Shown: one piece after another, positions 33,439 to 41,918 of the stretch
Numbering within the stretch: position 1 is the stretch's first letter
How the letters are laid out: each line of letters begins with the position of its first letter
Source of the DNA: Psychromonas antarctica
Lineage (GTDB): Bacteria > Pseudomonadota > Gammaproteobacteria > Enterobacterales > Psychromonadaceae
DNA: 64,000 nucleotides
Direction of reading: 5' to 3'
Assembly (NCBI RefSeq): GCF_022267535.1
Contig: NZ_JAHNZV010000002.1
Location: 62,001 to 126,000, forward strand
Position numbers and translations under genes: made by a program
The notes under the pieces: generated by a model
Seen by the model: only the letters and a program-made list of their open reading frames with translations
Databases searched by the model: none
What the model was told of the DNA's origin: nothing

Positions 33439-33765
33439 TTATGATTCTTTTTCCATCGAACAACGCAGTGGATGCTCACTTTGTTGCGCATAAGCCATGA
33501 CTTGTGCCACTTTTGTTTCCGCTATTTCGGCAGTGAATGTCCCACAAACACCGATCCCTTTGTAATGAACGTTGAGCATAACTTCTGTCGCTCTTTCATT
33601 ATCTAATCTGAAGAAACGCTGCAGCACCTCAATCACAAAATCCATCGGCGTATAATTATCATTATGTAACAATACATTATACATCGACGGAGGCACCAGC
33701 TTAGTTATTGATCGCGCTATCGTCGCAGATTCATTACCTGTTTGAGAGGAGGTCTTATCGCTCAT
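33439..33765 (-). CDS. clpS: ATP-dependent Clp protease adaptor ClpS
   Basis: N-recognin adaptor that hands N-end-rule substrates to ClpA. The 108 residues have a flexible N-terminus then the core [20 protein letters not shown] with the Asp/Asn pocket residues, and [20 protein letters not shown]. It is upstream of clpA and the two are cotranscribed. Confidence 0.97.
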   Translation of the reverse strand: MSDKTSSQTGNESATIARSITKLVPPSMYNVLLHNDNYTPMDFVIEVLQRFFRLDNERATEVMLNVHYKGIGVCGTFTAEIAETKVAQVMAYAQQSEHPLRCSMEKES

Positions 33766-34531
33766 TTTTAAGTTTAGTCTTAATTAGTAAAGTTAGGAAA
33801 AATTTAATTTTCGGTCAAAGTAATCTGTTAATAGGTATAACCACTATACCTCAATATTTTTTATCAGGACTCAGTTCAGAGACCAGAATAAGGTGCAGTA
33901 TCAGGCCTTTCGAGCGATTAACTGCGTTAATCCTCTACCGACAGATGTAAATGCGGATTCCCTTATCGAATGCTGCAACGCAATACTAGTTTTCGAGCAG
34001 ATCCTCGCAGGGCAAGCCAAATTGCATATTCAAATATCATGGGTATAGATTAATGCTTCGTTTGCAAATGTGCAAACAGTGCGTCTTAGTAAGACCATAA
34101 CTTATGATGTTATAACAGAGCAAATTAATATGCTAATTTGCTATAAATTAACTTAGCAATAACTCACTATTGCCCCCCCTCACATTAACAAACGCAAACC
34201 CATCTCCCATTCAATGATACAAAGACCAACCAGACTGTCATCTCATTGTCACTTAGTTCCTTATAATAGTAGAAAAATATGAGCGATATATTTAAGCTCC
34301 GCTCGGAGTAATGAAATATAATTTACCATTAAAATCATCAAGTTAAAATATAACAACATGTAATGTTAATCATTTTTTATAGTGCCAGCAACTCAACGAA
34401 CAATCGCGGGCTATTGCTCGTTGGATTAACGCAGAAATACACGAAAATAGCTGTACTGTATCGATTTACCTGTTCCGAGCTGAGGGTATTTATATCAAGC
34501 AACCATTTTTAGTATAAAGACAGGAAATGCA
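33766..34531. repeat. Gene-free region with degenerate repeat (copy B)
   Basis: No gene is supported. 33866-33960 matches the copy at 21095-21195 in order and spacing of short blocks (CAGTTC, CCTTT, GCGATTAA-N5-GTTAA, GATGTAAA). 33988-34008 (TTTTCGAGCAGATCCTCG) matches the piece at 19610-19628. The promoter for the following PBP-OmpA gene is presumably near 34.4 kb. Confidence 0.4.
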
Positions 34532-36313
34532 ATGTCAGAGCAGACTGGGCACTTAAACTTAAATCCGCAATTTAAAAAGCAACTTGGCTTGTTACAAGCA
34601 ACGGCAAAAAGCGAATTTAATATTCATATCTCACTCGATAAAATGGCTCAAGATAAACAATATAGAGAAACCGTACTGAATGAACTCAGCGAGTTAGGTA
34701 ATGAAACATTAAATGAGCAAGTGCACCTGTTAAGACGAGTTCGCATCTATTTAAAGTCTGCTCCCAGCTCTTTAGTGTTAGATTCTTTACCCTCTCCAGT
34801 GCCTTCAAACGGGAAAAAGGACTGTCAATTTAATCTACTCGCTTTCTTTTTTTTACTGTTCGTTTGCCTATCCGCTATTGCGGCATGGCAGAACGGCTAC
34901 CTATATATTTCCTTAAGCCAATGCCCTATCACAGATCCCCCCCTGCTTATTGCAGATAAACAAGCACGATTCATCACCGAGACGGTAATCGCAACGCCCA
35001 CTATAAGGGAGATAACGACACCGGCTATGAGTAAAAAAACGCTGACTTTACCGAGCGAAGATCGAACCATTAGTTTACGTTTACATGGTTCAAATACAAT
35101 TGGTGAAAACCTCGCGCCCGTATTATTAGAGAATTATTTAAAATCGCAAGGGATCTTGGATATGCTTTGGATCAAAGGAAGTGAACAAGCTGAACGCGAA
35201 TTACAATATATTAAAGACGGGCATATTTATGCGATTGAATTACTGGCGCATGGTTCCAGCACCGGCTTTAAAGATATTATAAATGGCCAAGCTGATATGG
35301 CTATGTCATCACGGAGAATTAAAAATAAAGAGGTGCAATTATTGCGACCTTTATACGGCGATTTAGGATTATCCGCACAAGAATATATTATCGGGTTAGA
35401 TGGACTGGCTGTCATTGTCAATCCTAATAATCCTATTACACACCTGACAAATGAAATTTTAGCAAAAATATTCTCTGGAAAGATAGTTAATTGGATAGAT
35501 CTCGGCGGCCCTGATTTAACCATTAACGTCTATGCCCGCGACCAAAATTCAGGTACTTGGGATACTTTTAAAAACTTAGTACTAAAGGCCAATGGACAGC
35601 AATTAATAAGCTCAGCAAGACGTTATGAGTCTAGTAGTAAGCTTTCTGAAAAGGTGGCGAAGGATCCCGGTGCTATCGGTTTTATTGGGCTGCCTTATGT
35701 TAATAACAGTAAAGCCCTTGCTATCGCCGCATCAGACACTACGATACCTATCTACCCGACCCGTTTTACCATCAGTACAGAAGATTACCCGCTTTCACGG
35801 CGCTTATATGTTTATGCCCCTTCAGTCGGTAACAAAATGGTCAAAGAGTTTGCTCATTTTATTACCTCCCATGCAGGGCAGGAAATTGTTGAACAGATAG
35901 GGCTTATTTCACAAAATATAAAGCTAGAAACTATTTATAAAATTAAAAATGCACCGCAGGTTTATAACGATTACAGCGGAGTGGCGAAACGCCTTTCGGT
36001 CAATTTCCGTTTTGAAAGTAGTCGTAATGAACTAGATAACAAGGGCAAACGCGATCTGTTACGCCTAATTGAGTATATGGCCGATAATCCTGGCCGCCGT
36101 ATCGTCCTGATGGGGTTCTCAGATTCACTCGGCGATCCTGAAAAAAATAAAAATCTGTCTTTACTACGCGCCAGCGTTGTTGAGCAAGCATTAATAGAAA
36201 GGGGGATAAATGTGATTGCCGTTGAAGGTTTCGGTGAGCAATTGCCGATAGCCTCTAATCACAATGCACTGGGTCGAAGTAAAAATAGACGCGTAGAAGT
36301 CTGGTTTTTCTGA
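34532..36313 (+). CDS. Phosphate-binding-like protein fused to an OmpA domain
   Basis: The 593 residues show a three-part layout. Residues 1-95 are cytosolic and helical. A single transmembrane helix lies at about 103-122 (LLAFFFLLFVCLSAIAAW). A PstS-type periplasmic binding domain spans about 180-465, with GSNTIGENLAP, GSSTGFKDIINGQADMAMSS and RDQNSGTWDTFK, the phosphate-coordinating loops of PstS-like proteins. The C-terminal OmpA-like domain (about 480-593) includes GFSDSLGDPEKNKNLSLLRA and RSKNRRVEVWF, which binds peptidoglycan. It would be anchored in the inner membrane and tied to the wall. Similar PBP-OmpA fusions exist; the ligand and role are unknown. The next gene follows after 31 bases. 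Confidence 0.8.
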   Translation: MSEQTGHLNLNPQFKKQLGLLQATAKSEFNIHISLDKMAQDKQYRETVLNELSELGNETLNEQVHLLRRVRIYLKSAPSSLVLDSLPSPVPSNGKKDCQFNLLAFFFLLFVCLSAIAAWQNGYLYISLSQCPITDPPLLIADKQARFITETVIATPTIREITTPAMSKKTLTLPSEDRTISLRLHGSNTIGENLAPVLLENYLKSQGILDMLWIKGSEQAERELQYIKDGHIYAIELLAHGSSTGFKDIINGQADMAMSSRRIKNKEVQLLRPLYGDLGLSAQEYIIGLDGLAVIVNPNNPITHLTNEILAKIFSGKIVNWIDLGGPDLTINVYARDQNSGTWDTFKNLVLKANGQQLISSARRYESSSKLSEKVAKDPGAIGFIGLPYVNNSKALAIAASDTTIPIYPTRFTISTEDYPLSRRLYVYAPSVGNKMVKEFAHFITSHAGQEIVEQIGLISQNIKLETIYKIKNAPQVYNDYSGVAKRLSVNFRFESSRNELDNKGKRDLLRLIEYMADNPGRRIVLMGFSDSLGDPEKNKNLSLLRASVVEQALIERGINVIAVEGFGEQLPIASNHNALGRSKNRRVEVWFF

Positions 36314-36344
36314 AAATACGCGGTTATCCATTAAGGAGATAAGA

Positions 36345-36809
36345 ATGCATTTACTAGATAAAATTAAAACCACATTAGTTGATTTTTTCAACAGCTTTGA
36401 TCCGCAACAAGCGGTAATGATGGCACAGAACATTCAAAAAAAATTAGTAGAGCCACTGTCACCAGCACATCAAGTATTACTTTTAATGGACGATAAAAAC
36501 ATTAAATTGGATGATTTTTCGGCTGACAAATACCTTCCATTGCTGCATTTTTATTTGCCCCCGATTAAAATGCAGCAAGCTATCTTTTTATCTCAAGCAA
36601 AACTTGCACAGCTGCAACAATCATTTCACAGCACGAAAACATGCGATTATTTAGATTGTTTTTATCAACTACAGGCGGGTAAATTACAGGTAGTCAACAC
36701 TCAGCAAAGCTTTCATCAAAATATGATCTTATATAGTGAATTATCGCCGCTACAGCAATTAGAAGCACAAAAATTACTTAAGCAAAAAAGAAATGTGGCA
36801 TCGGCTTAA
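36345..36809 (+). CDS. Hypothetical protein downstream of PBP-OmpA fusion
   Basis: A 154-residue protein with no family I recognise. It has a strong RBS (AAGGAGATAAGAATG) and starts 31 bases after the PBP-OmpA gene, so is probably in the same transcript. It is rich in Gln and Leu, mostly helical by composition, has no signal peptide or membrane segment, and a single CDYLDC pair. Likely cytoplasmic partner of the membrane protein by context only. Confidence 0.55.
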   Translation: MHLLDKIKTTLVDFFNSFDPQQAVMMAQNIQKKLVEPLSPAHQVLLLMDDKNIKLDDFSADKYLPLLHFYLPPIKMQQAIFLSQAKLAQLQQSFHSTKTCDYLDCFYQLQAGKLQVVNTQQSFHQNMILYSELSPLQQLEAQKLLKQKRNVASA

Positions 36810-36998
36810 ACTCTCATAAAAAATCCTATTAACCTTCTATTAATTAGCTGCAAGCCCGTATCCCGTTAGTAAATATATATAGAAAAATAATATAAAAAAA
36901 ACATAATAAAAGGGTGGGAATTCGCATTATATTGTCCTATACCTATTCTGAAAGATGGGACTTTCCACACGACCAGCAATATTTATAAGGAGTCAATA

Positions 36999-37418
36999 AT
37001 GAAAATTGTACCCAGAGATTCATGGTTTACCATGGATAATTTTTTTGATGACCTGTTTGCACATAGGCGCTTAATTGGTGATTCAGGCTCTTTTCAACCT
37101 CGGGTTGATATTATCGATAAAGACGATCAGTATGTATTTATCGCTGAGCTTCCCGGTGTAAAAAAAGAAGATATAGGTGTGAATCTGCAAGAGGGTGTAT
37201 TAACCATTGAGGCTAAAGTAGACGAAGAGAAAACATCAGAAACTGATCGTATGATCCGCAAAGAAAGGCGCTCAGGTTTCTTTAGTCGCAGCATTAACGT
37301 CGGAGAAAATATTGATGCTGCTGATATTAAAGCGGAGTTTATCAATGGATTACTGAAGCTCACTGCACCTAAGCCGCAACAAAGCAGCAAAGAGATTAAA
37401 AAAATAGAAATCCTTTAA
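36999..37418 (+). CDS. Small heat-shock protein, Hsp20 family
   Basis: The 139-residue protein has the alpha-crystallin domain from about 30 to 130 with YVFIAELPGVKKEDIGVNLQ, ERRSGFFSRSINVGENID and AEFINGLLKLTAPK. It lacks a clear long N-terminal arm. It is a holdase chaperone. RBS AAGGAG is 8 bases upstream. I saw no convincing sigma-32 box; the 190-base upstream gap is A/T-rich. Confidence 0.95.
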   Translation: MKIVPRDSWFTMDNFFDDLFAHRRLIGDSGSFQPRVDIIDKDDQYVFIAELPGVKKEDIGVNLQEGVLTIEAKVDEEKTSETDRMIRKERRSGFFSRSINVGENIDAADIKAEFINGLLKLTAPKPQQSSKEIKKIEIL

Positions 37419-37624
37419 TATGTTGGCAGGCAGTCTTAATATAAGTGTCGGCAACGTTCGGCACTTTACAGTCTCTCCCCCTTAAAATTTGTATACAACA
37501 TGAAAAACCGGATACCCATCTATTTATCTAATATTTAAGAAAAAAATCAATAGCATCGGCTTGATACTTATTTACAAAACAGATCAAGTAGAGTGAAGTA
37601 TTTGCTAGCCCACAATTAAAAAAT

Positions 37625-37659
37625 AAAAAAAAAAGGAATAAAGTTAACGGCTTTATTCC
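37625..37659 (-). terminator. Terminator after nrdG
   Basis: On the minus strand GGAATAAAG/CTTTATTCC (9 bp) with a seven-base loop, followed by ten T. Confidence 0.85.
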
Positions 37660-37678
37660 TCTATTTTATATAGAATGG

Positions 37679-38155
37679 TTATTTAACGCTTTTATCAAAA
37701 CGGTGAACAACCTGATTAGCACTGCCACGCCAGACTAGGTTTGGCTCAACTAACTGCTCAATAAACTTTCCATCAATGAGCACATCAATTAGGGAAACAA
37801 TCTCTTGCTGCTGAGCATTAAGTTCCGAAAACAGGTATCCAGTCCAGAGCCAGATATCTTTGTTAATGCATTCTGCTTTAACACGTTTGATCAGCCTCAG
37901 TACCTGACCTAGATTAGCTGGATGCAGTGGGTCACCACCAGAGATGCTTAAGCCCTGCTTTTTAATACGCTGATCATTAAGGTCGGCAATGATCTGATCG
38001 GCAAGTTCCTCTGTAAAAAGTTCCCCCGCATCAGGCGACCAAGTTGACTGGTTATAACAGCCTTTACATTGATGTATGCAGCCAGAAACAAATAGCGTAC
38101 ACCGGGTGCCCTCACCATTTAACACATCAAGCGGATAATATTTGGAATAATTCAT
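37679..38155 (-). CDS. nrdG: Anaerobic ribonucleotide reductase activase NrdG
   Basis: Radical-SAM enzyme that generates the glycyl radical on NrdD under anaerobiosis. 158 residues. The 4Fe-4S motif is in SGCIHQCKGCYN (CX3CX2C) near residue 26-33. The SAM-binding GGDPLHPANL motif follows. It lies 63 bases downstream of nrdD. Confidence 0.96.
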   Translation of the reverse strand: MNYSKYYPLDVLNGEGTRCTLFVSGCIHQCKGCYNQSTWSPDAGELFTEELADQIIADLNDQRIKKQGLSISGGDPLHPANLGQVLRLIKRVKAECINKDIWLWTGYLFSELNAQQQEIVSLIDVLIDGKFIEQLVEPNLVWRGSANQVVHRFDKSVK

Positions 38156-38172
38156 CTATCAATTCCTAAAAT

Positions 38173-38199
38173 AAAAAACCCCACATTGAGCGAGGTATT
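38173..38199 (-). terminator. Weak intercistronic terminator nrdD-nrdG
   Basis: On the minus strand ACCTC-GCTCAATGT-GGGGT followed by six T, between nrdD and nrdG. It may reduce nrdG relative to nrdD expression. Confidence 0.45.
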
Positions 38200-38218
38200 T
38201 TTATATTAAATAAGAAGA

Positions 38219-40336
38219 TTAAAGGTGCTTAACACGACGCTTTACTTCTTCTTGCTTACCTTCATTAAACGGACGAGCATCCGGGCTACCTAAATAACCG
38301 CATACTCTGCGGGTCACGGCTACTTTTTCTGAATCTGAATTACCACAACTTGGACAAACAAAGCCTTTGCTGGTGCAATCAAACTCCCCATGAAAACCAC
38401 ATTCATAACACTCATCGATGGGTGTATTAGTCGCATAATATGGAACACGTGAATAGCTATAATCCCAAACATCTTCGAGTGCTTTAAGGTTATTCTGCAT
38501 GCTCGGATATTCACCGTAACAGATGAAACCACCACTAGCGATTTCAGGGTAAGGCATCTCAAAATCGAGTTTATCGTAAGGATTAACCGCCTTTTCAACG
38601 TCTAAATGGAAGCTATTGGTATAATAACCTTTATCAGTGACGCCTTCTAACACACCGAACTGCTTTGCATCCAAACGACAGAAACGATCGCATAAATTTT
38701 CTGACGGTGTGGAGTATAAACTGAAACCATAGCCCGTTTCTGCGGTCCAGCATTCTGTAGCCTCTTTTAAATGGCGGATAATCGCAACGGCTTTTAGTTG
38801 CTTATCTTTATCATCAAACAGATGCTGCGTACTGCCATACAATGCATTAATCGTTTCATGCAGACCGATATAACCAAGAGAGATAGAAGCACGCCCATTT
38901 TTGAAAATATCGGCAACACAGTCATCCGCTTTTAAACGAACACCACAAGCGCCTTCCATATAGAGGATAGGTGCGACACTCGCTTTGACTTCAGATAAAC
39001 GTTCAATACGTGTATCCAATGCTTTTTTAACTAACTGTAAACGAATATCTAATAATTTATAAAAAGCTTGTTCATCACCTGCCGATTCTAATGCAATGCG
39101 CGGTAAGTTAATGCTTACGACACCAAGATTATTGCGGCCGTCATGAATTAATTCATTATTTTCTTCGTAAGTACCTAAGAAGCTACGGCAACCCATTGGC
39201 GTTTTAAACGAGCCAGTTACTTCGACCACTTTTTCATAGTTTAAAATGTCAGGATACATACGTTTTGAAGCACATTTTAGCGCGAGCTGCTTAATATCGT
39301 AATTTTGATCTGTGCTTTTATGGTTAACACCATCTTTTATCGCAAACACTAATTTAGGGAAAATAGCCGTTTTGCGATTTTTACCGAGACCGGCAATGCG
39401 GATATTGAAAATTGATTGTTGGATTAAACGCGATTCCCAACTTGTCCCCAAACCAAAACCAAAGGTCACAAAAGGAGTTTGTCCGTTCGCTGTATGTAAC
39501 GTATTAACTTCATATTCGAGCGATTGAAACGCATTAAAACACTCTTTTTCTGTCTGTTGCATGGCGTACGCTTTACTATCAGCGATTCCCCACTCCTGCG
39601 CGGTTACTAAATGTTTTTCATAACTTTTAGTCACATAGGGTGCAAGGATTGTATCGATACCATTAATAGTCGTACCGCCGTAAATATGACTAGCAACTTG
39701 TGCAATAATTTGTGCAGTCACAGCGGTTGCTGTTGAGATTGATTTTGGCTCTTCGATTTCTGCATTACCCATTTTAAAACCTTGGGTAAACATCCCTTTA
39801 ATATCAATTAACATGCAATTAAACATAGGGAAAAACGGCGCGTAGTCTAAATCATGATAATGCAGCTCACCTTTATCATGTGCTCGCACAACATCACGCG
39901 GTAAAATATATGACTTAGCGTAATGCTTAGCCACGATCCCCGCCAGCAAATCTCGCTGTGTCGGAATCACCTTACTGTCTTTATTAGCATTTTCATTGAG
40001 CAATGAGGCATTACTTTGCTCAATCAAACCATAAATTTCACTGTTGAGATGACTTTTGCGTTCACGCGCAATATCTCGGTCATGGCGATATTCAATATAC
40101 ACTCGCGCAAGCTCAGTATGGCCACTTTTCATTAAACAGACTTCAACCGCATCTTGAATATCATGGATATCCACTTCATGCTGGTTTTCTAATTGGCTCT
40201 CGACTTCATTGGCAATCGAAAATGCATCAACACCTTTACAGCGCGCGGCACCTGAGGCTTTTAGGATGGCTTCCGCAATACGCAAGGCATTAAAAGGGAC
40301 TTGACTACCATCTCGCTTAATAACGACAGGTTTCAT
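38219..40336 (-). CDS. nrdD: Anaerobic ribonucleoside-triphosphate reductase NrdD
   Basis: Glycyl-radical class III reductase making dNTPs without oxygen. The start was set at the ATG giving MKPVVIKRDG (RBS GGAGCC), 705 residues (E. coli 712); an extension upstream is A/T-rich and runs into the regulatory boxes. It has an N-terminal ATP cone (1-95), NLP-type catalytic cysteines in MGCRSFLG and GACGVRLK regions, C-terminal zinc site CYECGFHGEF...CPSCG, and glycyl-radical site RRVCGYLGSP. Controlled by NrdR/FNR sites described upstream. Confidence 0.97.
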   Translation of the reverse strand: MKPVVIKRDGSQVPFNALRIAEAILKASGAARCKGVDAFSIANEVESQLENQHEVDIHDIQDAVEVCLMKSGHTELARVYIEYRHDRDIARERKSHLNSEIYGLIEQSNASLLNENANKDSKVIPTQRDLLAGIVAKHYAKSYILPRDVVRAHDKGELHYHDLDYAPFFPMFNCMLIDIKGMFTQGFKMGNAEIEEPKSISTATAVTAQIIAQVASHIYGGTTINGIDTILAPYVTKSYEKHLVTAQEWGIADSKAYAMQQTEKECFNAFQSLEYEVNTLHTANGQTPFVTFGFGLGTSWESRLIQQSIFNIRIAGLGKNRKTAIFPKLVFAIKDGVNHKSTDQNYDIKQLALKCASKRMYPDILNYEKVVEVTGSFKTPMGCRSFLGTYEENNELIHDGRNNLGVVSINLPRIALESAGDEQAFYKLLDIRLQLVKKALDTRIERLSEVKASVAPILYMEGACGVRLKADDCVADIFKNGRASISLGYIGLHETINALYGSTQHLFDDKDKQLKAVAIIRHLKEATECWTAETGYGFSLYSTPSENLCDRFCRLDAKQFGVLEGVTDKGYYTNSFHLDVEKAVNPYDKLDFEMPYPEIASGGFICYGEYPSMQNNLKALEDVWDYSYSRVPYYATNTPIDECYECGFHGEFDCTSKGFVCPSCGNSDSEKVAVTRRVCGYLGSPDARPFNEGKQEEVKRRVKHL

Positions 40337-40360
40337 AATAGGCTCCGATAAAAAATAAAA

Positions 40361-40408
40361 ACACAATATGTAGTGGGTGCGAATAATACATAACACTATA
40401 TGTAGAGT
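40361..40408 (-). promoter_or_regulatory. Two NrdR-box-like sites upstream of nrdD
   Basis: ACACAATATGTAGTGG (40361-40376) and ACACTATATGTAGAGT (40393-40408) both resemble the NrdR consensus ACACWATATATWGTGT and are 32 bases apart, about three helical turns, the usual arrangement. NrdR, an ATP-cone repressor, would lower nrd expression when dATP is high. Confidence 0.85.
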
Positions 40409-40409
40409 A

Positions 40410-40423
40410 TTGATGTAAATCAA
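40410..40423. promoter_or_regulatory. Perfect FNR box upstream of nrdD
   Basis: TTGATGTAAATCAA equals the TTGAT-N4-ATCAA FNR consensus exactly. It sits just behind the two NrdR boxes, so FNR would activate nrdD from the minus-strand promoter in the absence of oxygen. Effect on rsxA, 330 bases away on the other strand, cannot be excluded. Confidence 0.85.
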
Positions 40424-40452
40424 TTTTAAACTAAGGTAAATATTTACTGTTA

Positions 40453-40479
40453 AAAAAGTGCTTCTTTATTGCACTTTTT
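40453..40479. terminator. Bidirectional hairpin between nrdD and rsxA promoters
   Basis: AAAAGTGC/GCACTTTT stem (8 bp) with T-runs on both sides. It lies between two divergent transcription units, possibly insulating them; it does not follow a gene on the plus strand. Confidence 0.45.
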
Positions 40480-40753
40480 GTTTTTTTATCTTGCTATTTT
40501 CAGTGGCCATTTGTGTGATGCTTTATAACAATAGTCATCCCCCTCCAACCAATCCGATAATGAAAATAGACAGCAGAGATTAATTAATAGGCATAAGGAC
40601 AAAATATTGGGAAATAGTCGTTTCCATGAGCTGCCGATAAGATAACTACACAAGCAGACTACTTTTTCACTGATTATCTACTAATTTATTGCTATCATAG
40701 TGCTCTATTTTGCGCTAGCAAATCCCTTACATAAGTAGTGGAATTAGATTCTT

Positions 40754-41332
40754 ATGAGCGACTATGTTTTACTGTTTTTTGGCACGGTACTGGTTAACAA
40801 CTTCGTATTAGTAAAATTTTTAGGTTTATGCCCCTTCATGGGGGTTTCAAATAAAGTGGAAACTGCGGTTGGCATGTCTTTTGCGACCACCTTTGTTTTA
40901 ACATTAACAGCGGCACTCTCTTATATCGTCAATACTTATCTGCTCATGCCGCTTGACTTGATTTATCTACAGACCTTAAGCTTTATTTTGGTGATTGCTG
41001 TTGTTGTGCAGTTTACTGAGATGGTGATGCACAAAACCAGTCCGACTTTATATCGGTTATTAGGCATCTTTTTACCCCTGATCACCACTAACTGTGCCAT
41101 TTTAGGCCTAGCACTCCTTAACATTACTGAAAATCATGATTTTGTTGAATCTATCATTTACGGATTTTCTGCAGGTATCGGTTTTTCTTTGGTATTAGTG
41201 CTGTTTTCTTCAATACGCGAGCGCTTAGCCAGTTCAGATGTACCACTTCCTTTTAAAGGCGCATCCATTGCGATGATCACAGCAGGCTTAATGTCACTGG
41301 CCTTTATGGGCTTCACGGGCCTTATTAAGTAA
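40754..41332 (+). CDS. rsxA: Rnf/Rsx electron transport subunit A
   Basis: Inner-membrane subunit, six helices over 192 residues, homologous to NqrE. Diagnostic segments are [14 protein letters not shown] and [16 protein letters not shown] with the Fe-site Cys. It begins rsxABCDGE, the Rnf complex that moves electrons between NAD(H) and ferredoxin, or reduces SoxR in enterics. Confidence 0.97.
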   Translation: MSDYVLLFFGTVLVNNFVLVKFLGLCPFMGVSNKVETAVGMSFATTFVLTLTAALSYIVNTYLLMPLDLIYLQTLSFILVIAVVVQFTEMVMHKTSPTLYRLLGIFLPLITTNCAILGLALLNITENHDFVESIIYGFSAGIGFSLVLVLFSSIRERLASSDVPLPFKGASIAMITAGLMSLAFMGFTGLIK

Positions 41333-41359
41333 TAAGCGACAACATACGGAATAAACCAG

Positions 41360-41917
41360 ATGCTAATCAATATTGCCATCGCTATTTTTACACTCGGGAT
41401 TTTAGGAGCTATTTTTGGCGCCATATTAGGTTACTCGTCACTGCGTTTCAAAGTGAAAAGCGACCCTATTGTTGAAGAACTTGATGCTATTTTGCCACAA
41501 ACACAATGTGGTCAATGTGGTTATCCCGGTTGTAAGCCTTATGCTCAAGCGATTGCCAATGGAGAAGATATTAATAAATGTCCACCAGGTGGCGATGCGG
41601 TGATGCGCCAACTCGCGGAGCGCATGGGCATTGAACCTAAAAATTTAGAAGGTGAAGAGAAACCTAAATTGATTGCTTTTATTCGTGAAGATCAATGCAT
41701 TGGCTGCACGAAGTGTATTCAAGCCTGCCCTGTCGATGCAATTATAGGCGCGACGAGGCAAATGCATACAGTGATCACAGATGAATGCACTGGCTGTGCA
41801 CTGTGTGTCGATCCTTGTCCCACTGACTGCATTGATATGGTTCCGGTTGTTTTAACCACACAAAATTGGCAATGGGATCTTAACCTTATCCCCACTAAAA
41901 ACAGCACTGAGCGCTAG
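41360..41917 (+). CDS. rsxB: Rnf/Rsx electron transport subunit B (ferredoxin)
   Basis: The 185 residues contain one N-terminal membrane anchor, a 4Fe-4S site ([14 protein letters not shown]), and two ferredoxin-like clusters [12 protein letters not shown] and [12 protein letters not shown]. It links soluble ferredoxin to the Rnf membrane core. It lies 27 bases after rsxA and 1 base before rsxC. Confidence 0.97.
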   Translation: MLINIAIAIFTLGILGAIFGAILGYSSLRFKVKSDPIVEELDAILPQTQCGQCGYPGCKPYAQAIANGEDINKCPPGGDAVMRQLAERMGIEPKNLEGEEKPKLIAFIREDQCIGCTKCIQACPVDAIIGATRQMHTVITDECTGCALCVDPCPTDCIDMVPVVLTTQNWQWDLNLIPTKNSTER

Positions 41918-41918
41918 T

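Noticed and set aside
37419-37624. Small gene after hsp20
   Set aside because: No frame with RBS; the stretch is A/T-rich and ends in the nrdG terminator.
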